Shown here: in pieces, positions 57,475 to 64,000 of the stretch
How positions within the stretch are numbered: position 1 is the stretch's first letter
Layout: the number at the start of each line of letters is the position of its first letter
Origin: Enoplolaimus lenunculus
Lineage: Eukaryota > Nematoda > Enoplea > Enoplida > Thoracostomopsidae
Direction of reading: 5' to 3'
Length of the DNA stretch: 64,000 nucleotides
Assembly (NCBI GenBank): GCA_030248215.1
Contig: JASANG010002517.1
Location: 62,001 to 126,000 of the forward strand
The notes under the pieces: model-generated
Databases searched by the model: none
What the model was told of the DNA's origin: nothing
What the model saw: the letters and a program-made list of their open reading frames with translations, nothing else
Position numbers and translations under genes: made by a program

Positions 57475-58015
57475 CAATTTACCAGGTTATATCCTAATTT
57501 CTCAAAATCCCAATTTCCTAAAATGCCGAGCGAGAAACGCTGCGCCCAAAAACGCTATTTACCGTATAATATCCCAATTTCCCAAAATCCCAATTTCCCA
57601 AAATCCCAATTTCCCAAAATCCCAATTTCTCAAAGTCCCAATTTTCCGAAATCCCGAGCAAAATGGCTGCGACCAAAATCGCAATTTCCCGGGTAATGTA
57701 CAAATTTCCCAAAACCCCAATTTGCCGAGTAATATATCCCATTTTCCTATAATCCCAATTTCCCAAATCTTGAGCGGAAAAGGATGCCCCCAAAATAGCA
57801 CTTTCCCGGGTAATATCTCAATTTCCCAAAATCCCAATATCCCTGCTAATATCTCAATTTCCCAAAATCCCAATTTCCCAAAATCATGAGCTAACAAGAC
57901 TGCGACCAAAATGCCAATTTCCCGGCTAACATTCGAATTTCTTAAAATCCGAATTTCCCGGGTAATGTCCCAATTTCCAAAAGTCTCAATTTCTCGGGTA
58001 ATATCCGCGGATTTT
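57475..58015 (+). repeat. Degenerate CCCAATTTCCCAAAAT array
   Basis: Runs of CCCAATTTCCCAAAAT mixed with CCCGGGTAATATC and a longer module (TGCGACCAAAATCGC-type) that recurs about every 100-120 bases. Two levels of periodicity are visible. Frames on both strands (FPKSQFPK, GNWDFGKLG) are repeat artefacts. Confidence 0.85.
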
Positions 58016-58062
58016 GGTAGGGTCTTCTTCAGTACATGGGCCTAGTTTGGAAAATAACAAAA

Positions 58063-58219
58063 AAGGCATGTGTACAGAACAGGGCCGAACAGAAGTATAA
58101 TCATATTCCTAAGCCTACTTACTCCTAAGTGTAAAAAATTTTAGCTTAAAGAAGTTATATAAACTTTTTAAATTTCCGGTGGAAAATACTTGATTTAATA
58201 CCGGAACAGAAAAGCTAAC
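58063..58219 (-). mobile_element. MITE family A, left half, truncated by next element
   Basis: ATGTGTACAGAACAGGGCCG and AGTATAATCATATTCC, then a decayed core. The right end is not found before the next GGCC end. Confidence 0.6.
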
Positions 58220-58405
58220 GGCCAATGTTACTTTTAGGAACTTAGCAGTAGATCAAGCGTATTTCTAAGCCTAAGCCTAAGACTTGCAAAGCAAAAGTGG
58301 TGTTCCAAAGCGTAAGCCTAAGCAAAAAAATGTTATCTATAATCTTAATCTGCTCTTTTTACAGCCCCACCAGAAACCTGAACGCCCCTAAAAGTAACAT
58401 GGGCC
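58220..58405 (-). mobile_element. MITE family A variant with a different TIR
   Basis: GGCCAATGTTACTTTTAGG at left and CCTAAAAGTAACATGGGCC at right: only the outer GGCCNATGT matches other copies. The core still has CCTAAG units and a CAAAGCAAAAG block. Confidence 0.78.
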
Positions 58406-58429
58406 CTAACCCGGAACTTATTTCGACAC

Positions 58430-58860
58430 ATTTTTATTACACCAAATTATAGGTTATGATTATAAAACTGCAGTTTAGAATAATAACAGTAAAGAAAACA
58501 TCGTGAGCTGAGCGATTCATAAGAAAGTCGCGTTATTGTAATCCAAACGCTAGCGCCGTTGTCAAACGTTGAACCTTTTGGAGCAAATGTTAAACCCCCA
58601 GAAACTACGCCGGCAGGTATGAAAATATAAGCATGAGTCCCCCCATGAGACAGAATAGGAAGGGCCATGGAGCATGTCACAGCCATAAGAGGAAGAAATG
58701 AATAACACAAAGATGAAACATTTTTAGTTATTTTTTCGACCGGCTGAACATCAAAAATTTTTATCATCAAAGTTTTTTCGTCTGCCGCTTTTACTAAACT
58801 TAAAAGTTTAAAAAAATTGTACTAAAAATATATTAGTAAAAGTCATGAGAAGACAGATTA
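58430..58860. other. Intergenic, weak minus-strand frame
   Basis: A 107-codon minus-strand frame (58447-58770) with hydrophobic stretches. No domain recognised, no neighbouring exons found. Unexplained. Confidence 0.35.
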
Positions 58861-58873
58861 CCTATAATTGCGT

Positions 58874-59084
58874 TGGCCAATGCAAAGAATAGGGGCGAAA
58901 CAGTATTTATAAGCATATTCCTAAGTCTAAGCCTATTACCCAAGCCAAGCAAAACAATTAGTCTAAAGCGTCAAGTTTACTCTTTTCCAGTCCCACGGAA
59001 AATGTTCCGCCCGTGATCGTTACATGGGTCCTTTTTTCTAGTCCCACAGGAAAATGTTCCGCCTTTGATCTTTACGTTAGCCAT
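58874..59084 (-). mobile_element. MITE family A with duplicated right end
   Basis: GGCCAATGCAAAGAATAGGG at left. The first right end, GTTCCGCCCGTGATCGTTAC, is followed from 59038 by a second copy, AGTCCCACAGGAAAATGTTC to TTTACGTTAGCC. Confidence 0.78.
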
Positions 59085-59089
59085 TGCGT

Positions 59090-60000
59090 TAAAGATATAC
59101 CTAGAAATCGACGTTTAATTTGCTGAAGCCTGTTTTAAGAGAACAGTTTTACTAAAAACAGTCAAGTCTGAACCTCTGACAATTTCAAGTCGAACAATAA
59201 GTGACGGAATTCCGGCCAGCGAAGCGATCGAAAACCCATAGACGATATTTAGTCAGCCAAAGTGCAACTCTGACGCAAAAAAATAATTATTTTAAAATTT
59301 TGTCAAGGGACGTTTTGGTGTTAGAGCCTCCAGCAGGTACGGTGGTGCTAAACGCGGCATTGGCGAACGCAAATGTTCCGCTTTGAGCTCCTAAACTGTC
59401 GGTGGCGTCAATTGGCGTGTTTGATCGGTACGTGCGATGCTAAGTCTGGCACAGCCCCCGGCGTCTTCCGCAATCCGGCCTGCACCCATACATCAAAAAT
59501 GCTATCAATTTCAATTGTTTCGCTTCTTAAAACTTTTGTATGTTGCCAATATCCTGTTGATAGGTTGGTTGGCTGGGTATTTTTTTACGACAACATCTGT
59601 TGCGCTCGAGACGTGTAAACTTTGTCGTTTTTTGCAAGCTGTTTTAATGCTATAAAGAGACGTCGTGCCGACAGACATCGGCTGTGGGAGTTTACGGCCA
59701 CTCCTAGTAGAATTACAATTTTGTTAGGTAGACGCAGAATAGGTGTTCAATGAACGCTAATGATTTGTCTATTCTGTTTTCAAGGTCAATATTTTAGTCG
59801 CGCAGGGGGGTCAGCGAGATCAGCCCCCCCTTAGGAAACATTTGGGTCTTTTCGGTTTTATCCACCTCTTAGCCGGCGTTTAGAATTAATGGCTATGGTT
59901 TTTACCATTCGACGCAACTTGCAAAGCTGAGTTGATTGGTGTTAAACTTTTAGCAACCAGATCTTTGGCTAGCGAGTTATGGTCAAATAACTGATTTGGC
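59090..60000. other. Intergenic, no supported gene
   Basis: Overlapping frames at 59201-59655 are open in several phases but show no known domain. GGCCAGCGAAGCGATCGAAAA lies at 59214. 59800-59835 resembles the G/C-run part of family I. Confidence 0.4.
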
Positions 60001-60009
60001 GCCGTTCCA

Positions 60010-60250
60010 AATCAATAGTAGCGCGCCAAATCAGTTATCTGAAAATAATGGAGTATAATTTGTTCTTTGACAAAAAAAATTTTAGGTCCAAAGGGGGAAA
60101 TTTGAACCTTAAAAAACCGAATTTTTCAAAAATTCAAATTTGGACGTGGAATGATCAGAGCAGGTTATAAAAAGCTCAAATATTCAAAAAAATTTCAAAA
60201 TCCGACCATTTTTGGCCAAACGCCGGCTGGGGGTAGATAACCGAAAAGGG
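60010..60250. repeat. Family L, right-arm copy
   Basis: AGCGCGCCAAATCAGTTAT, then GAATTTTTCAAAAATTCAAA and AATTTCAAAATCCGACC to GGCCAAACGCCGGCTGGGGG, matching 43850-44130. Confidence 0.68.
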
Positions 60251-60257
60251 CGGAGTT

Positions 60258-60592
60258 ACGGAATATGGACCCCTAGGAATTTGATGAAAACACTTTATTT
60301 TATAGATTTCGACGCGCTGAGTTCAGTGGTGCCATTTTCAAGGCTGCAGGGTCCCCGGTTCAAAAGTTATGGACCTTCAAACTTTAAATTTTAACTTGAA
60401 ATATGTAAAATCGCCAAACAACTTTGTTATATGAATATAAACCTGGTGAAGCTCTACTCTTATAATTTCGAGCGCCACAATTTTTGAACCGTTGGTCATG
60501 CAATCATAAAAGTGGTACCGTTGAACTCAGCTCGTCAAGATCCATAGGATAGGCCGCTTTTTGTTAAATTCCTAAAAGGGGTCCAGATTCCG
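60258..60592. mobile_element. Family Q palindromic element
   Basis: Left ACGGAATATGGACCCCTAGG, right CCTAAAAGGGGTCCAGATTC. Inner CGCTGAGTTCAGTGG and CCGTTGAACTCAGCTCG, CCGGTTCAAAAGTTATGG and TTTTTGAACCGTTGG are mirrored. Arms recur at 30250-30410 and 23745-23835. It directly follows family L and may be part of one compound unit. Confidence 0.68.
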
Positions 60593-60867
60593 ATCCTCCG
60601 CCATCGAAAAAATCCTCAAATTCATTTCTTCTCTCCAGAGATATCCGACAACATAAAAATCACCCTCTCATGTATACGCCCAAACATTATCATTAACCAT
60701 CAGGAGCGTAGCTACAATTTCAGTTCGGGAGGGAACAAAGGTTTGTTCCATAGCAAAATAAGTGTTTTTCCAAAAAATTTTCGCCCCCTCCTGAAAATTT
60801 TCAGCTTTCCTAACCATCAAAGTGGCGCTATTACTTGTCATTCGGCGCTGTCAATCGTCCGTCCGAG

Positions 60868-61118
60868 GGCCCATGTAAAGATCAGGGGAGGAGAGGTTTT
60901 CTCTGGGACTCGACCAGAATAGAGTAAGTTTGAACTTTTGACTATTTTTTTGCTTTAGCTTTTAGGCTTAGGCTTAGGAATAAACCCATGTTAAGGCTTA
61001 GGCTTAGGCTTATCCTTAGGCTTAGGCTTAGGCTTAGGAATACGCTCCTTATTACGCCTAGGCTTAGGCTTAAGAATATGCTTTTAATACAGTTCCACCC
61101 CTGTTCTTTACATTGGCC
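60868..61118 (+). mobile_element. MITE family A
   Basis: GGCCCATGTAAAGATCAGGG at left; ACCCCTGTTCTTTACATTGG CC at right; long TTAGGC core. Confidence 0.87.
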
Positions 61119-61350
61119 GTCCCACCACGCATCATCCTAAGCTTTCAAGACCTTCTATGCTTGCTGGTTGTGTGTCTGTTTTAGGTACACGTTCCATATG
61201 ACGTGTGTGTATACAGCTTTGCTATGTTGTATGCTTACCAAATGACGTCATTTTATGTTGTTTTCTTGTATTTTGTGGCAGAGTCGGCTTCGTTTTTAAT
61301 TTGGGAGCGTGTGTCCAGTCAAGAGCGCTCCCACGGGGGGAATTGGGTGG

Positions 61351-61566
61351 CCGCGCCCCCCAACAATCTTGAATTGCAGTTGAAGGGACCACACGAAATT
61401 ATTCAGTACCCCCCAAACAGAATTTTCTGCAGACGTCCCTGTGTCCAGTGTGTTTTAGCCGCGCCCCCCAACAATCTTGAATTGCAGTTGAAGGGACCAC
61501 ACGAAATTATTCAGTGCCCCCCAAACAGAATTTTCTGCAGACGTCCCTGTGTCCAGTGTGTTTTAA
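61351..61566 (+). repeat. 108-bp tandem duplication
   Basis: Two head-to-tail 108-base copies starting CCGCGCCCCCCAACAATC, almost identical (one A/G change seen at 61410 versus 61518). 108 is a multiple of three, so a 144-codon frame (61203-61637) stays open through both copies, giving two 36-residue repeats with RIFCRRPCVQCVL. The frame has no known homologue that I recognise. Confidence 0.92.
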
Positions 61567-61883
61567 TACGAATAAGGGGAGGGGGGGCGGGTGTGATAGG
61601 GGAGATATTAGGGGCAGTGGTGAAGAAACGATTTTAACTGTGGGAGACAACATTGAACAAAAACTTAAATGCCCGTTCAGTGGCGGATCGAGGATTTCAG
61701 GTGAGGGGAGAGTCCACGGTGGATTGGCCGTGTCCCTCCCGTCTCGCTTCGAGTTACTTCCGTGCTACCATATGTGTTTTCTTAAAGGTCAGTCTGATTA
61801 TTCTCTCATATCCTCCAAAATTAGGATAAAACGGGATAACATCTGTATTTTTGCGTGCAAATCAACTCCGGATTAAATTGAAC

Positions 61884-62052
61884 GGGCCCGTAGCCAAGGG
61901 GGGGGGGGGTGCAGGGGGGCTCATCCCGATCCCCTCATGGAAAATTTTTGCCCCCGTAGAAAATTTTCAACCTTGCTTGTACATCATTGAAAACCCTTGT
62001 ATGTCCTTCGTGAACCATTTTAACCCCCAGCAAGATGAGCTTGCTACGGGTC
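61884..62052. repeat. Family I short repeat
   Basis: GGGCCCGTAGCCAAGGGGGG to AAGATGAGCTTGCTACGGG; internal GTAGAAAATTTTCAACCTTG conserved. Confidence 0.75.
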
Positions 62053-62119
62053 TGAAAGTGAAGCCAGGGACCTTCCACCAACTGCGAACCCACAAAAGGC
62101 ACCGTTTTGACTTCCTGCT

Positions 62120-62468
62120 ACCACTTTTGTAGTTTTCCCTACAGTAGAATAGTTTCCTCCCGCAACAATAATTTGGTTATCATGGCGCCTGCCGCTCTGC
62201 TGCACCCCCTGCGATTTGAAAAGATACTAAGCAGTAGTGCAGTAGACTTGTGTGGGTGGGCGGCAGCCCTCTATTCTGCTTAGCATCCCTTCAAATCGCA
62301 AACAGTTCAGAAGAGGCGACAGCCCTGCTACTGAAAAACAACACAAAATTGACGCAACATTTTCGCACTAGAAACTAGTTTTTAAAACAAGAAAACAAAA
62401 TATATGTATCAAGTTTCAAAGTACCCCCATATTTGCGTAGTAACGTGGGGAAACTACAAAAGTGCCTT
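62120..62468. mobile_element. Family O palindromic element
   Basis: CCACTTTTGTAGTTTTCCC at left faces GGGGAAACTACAAAAGTGCC at right. The interior has CCCTGCGATTTGAAAAG facing CCTTCAAATCGCAAACAG. One copy in the window. Confidence 0.65.
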
Positions 62469-63000
62469 TGTGCTAACAGAGGGGTGACAGTCAACAAAAA
62501 ATGCTAATTTTTTCACATTTCGTTTTGTACTTCGTATATGTTCCCGTAACCACAATGGTGGCGAATTTTTGAAATTCAGCTACAAACGGTTCGTCTGAAG
62601 CTCACAATGTGTTTTTTAGCCAAATACGTAATGAAATATGATGAGGTTAATCGCTAAACGGTAAAATGCCAAAAATATGCTTAAAAACGGTTTTAACCTG
62701 TAATGTTTAGAACGCAAAAAGTATCTTTGCTCACCGGAAAATCCTTTAATCCGCCCCTACCGACAGCTGACTGAAACCAGGTTGTCAAGAAAAAGTGGTA
62801 AATATCAATAACGTTAGCGATAGTTCAGTAACACAGTATCTTACCCAGCAAAAACGGGGTGTGACCCAACAAAAAATTGTTTGTCAAAAAGTTATATGGT
62901 TCAACGTCGATTGCAAAGCTGTGTCGACTGATGTTGAATTTTTCGCAATTGCAAACGAATTTTCAACTCAACTCCGCAGTCTACGTTGAATGGGATATAA

Positions 63001-63360
63001 CGGCTGGGTTTCTGAAATCATACTTAAGTACGACTTAGGTACTTAAATATGTGCTAAGCAATTACTTAACCATTTTGTCGTTTTTAAAACCGTATTTAAG
63101 TTGAGTATACGTAAGTCACTGACGAAATTTATTATATTACAGATTTGGCATATCGAAATTGCTCTGATTAAAATTGTAGCATCGCGCTGTCTCTAATATA
63201 AAGCAAACTATGGATTTCGTGTTGTGATAACAGCTCGCATCTGCTGACGTTCATTTGTTTTTGCTCAAAAAGTTAAGTATTTACGTAAGTCGGCGGCTTA
63301 AATAATTACTTAAATATATCGTAAGTAAATACTTAAGTATGATTTCAGAAACCCAGCCAG
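63001..63360. mobile_element. MITE family F upstream of COQ9
   Basis: CGGCTGGGTTTCTGAAATC at left; GATTTCAGAAACCCAGCCA at right, nearly perfect inverted repeats continuing as ATACTTAAGTACGACTTAG. It ends about 90 bases before the proposed COQ9 exon, so it occupies the promoter or 5' intron. Confidence 0.88.
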
Positions 63361-63455
63361 TGTGTTTAACTTTTTGACAAATTTTCTGGGTCTCAGGGGG
63401 GCCCTGTCAGTTCGCTTCTTGATCATTACAGATTTGGTTGTAATTTTTAGAAACT

Positions 63456-63642
63456 ATGATACCAATTAGTATTGCGAAGTTACCTTCAAACAAATTATCA
63501 TCAAACATTTCATATTTAAGTAATTTAATTCGTTACTTAGCGACAAATCCTTACGTTAACACTGATGAACAGCGGCAAGTGCTCAACGCTTCTTTGGCTC
63601 ATGTCCCTGTATTCGGATGGACTGAAACCACGGTTCGAAAAG
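63456..63642 (+). CDS. COQ9: COQ9, first coding exon (partial gene)
   Basis: COQ9 is a mitochondrial lipid-binding protein of TetR-like fold that helps COQ7 hydroxylate the ubiquinone precursor. ATG at 63456 opens 62 codons and one base, with donor GTAAAT at 63643. Residues 1 to about 32 (MIPISIAKLPSNKLSSNISY and on) are rich in Lys, Ser and Asn with no acidic residue, as in a mitochondrial presequence. TDEQRQVLNASLAHVPVFGW then TETTVRKG matches human [30 protein letters not shown] in spaced form, the first helix pair of the domain. The rest lies beyond 64000. An acceptor-like TAATTTTTAG ends at 63450, five bases before the ATG, suggesting a 5' UTR intron or a spliced-leader site. Confidence 0.87.
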
Positions 63643-64000
63643 GTAAATCTTATTGCGAAGCCCCCTCGGGAACGCTGGGACCCATGTCAAAACGAATCCT
63701 GACTCGTTGGTAATTGGAAGGATTTTTACAACCTTTAGAACAACCTACACCAGGGGTAAAGCTGGTCCGATTTTTTAGGCCATGTGACCGCAGTATTTAC
63801 TAAAATTGAACAAAAATTAAGGTTCAAAAATACGTATCTAAGCCTTATTACAATATCAAAGCAACGGTTGATTTCATGGACTCATGGAACAAACAGTAAT
63901 CACGCACACTGGTCCGATTTATTTCAGCTTGCATCTCCAAAGTTTGGTCCAAGCTCGAGCCAAGCCCGCTTAAGCCCGCGTGCCCAGCATTTGGGCCCAA

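Noticed and set aside
62795-62989. 64-codon frame upstream of COQ9 as a possible COQ9 first exon
   Set aside because: It has a stop and no donor leading to 63451, and its sequence does not resemble a mitochondrial presequence.

Overview
This is eukaryotic, almost certainly invertebrate metazoan, DNA: AT-rich, intron-rich, with GT-AG introns (acceptors mostly TTTCAG or TTTTAG) and no prokaryotic gene organisation. I recognise two host genes, both on the + strand. The phylum cannot be fixed from the sequence. The abundant TTAGGC motif is the nematode telomere repeat, but here it sits inside short transposons, so it is not good evidence for nematodes.

Gene 1 is a PDXDC1-like gene (pyridoxal-dependent decarboxylase domain-containing protein 1). 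I traced 20 phase-compatible coding exons from 36651 to the stop codon at 55633, plus a less certain first exon at 33484-33662. Together they encode about 991 residues, against about 788 in human PDXDC1. The group II decarboxylase fold is recognisable, but the position of the cofactor lysine is glutamine. Gene 2 is the 5' end of COQ9 (63456-63642), a ubiquinone-biosynthesis protein, lying downstream in the same orientation and running off the window.

Bases 1 to about 33000 hold no gene I can support. This part, the introns and the 7.8 kb between the genes are packed with short palindromic elements that look like non-autonomous DNA transposons (MITEs). I distinguish about a dozen families, here called A to Q. 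Family A has GGCC-starting terminal inverted repeats and a TTAGGC-rich core and is the commonest, with about two dozen copies. Family B is flanked by TTAA. Family C is built on GAGTCAAATTGACTC. Family D starts CAAGAGTGGATGATC. Family F is rich in ACTTAAGT. Others are described in the entries. Several are nested, and one F copy contains a tRNA-derived SINE head.

Tandem arrays include a 20-bp array (5054-5233), a 31-bp minisatellite (22226-23530), a 54-bp array (25255-25503), a nearly pure TTAGGC array (33063-33450) ending 33 bases before the putative PDXDC1 start codon, a 12-bp TTAGTTTTAGGC array (34475-35296) in its proposed first intron, a CCCAATTT-type array (57475-58015) and a 108-bp duplication (61351-61566). 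I saw no retrovirus-like element, CRISPR array, rRNA or intact tRNA gene.
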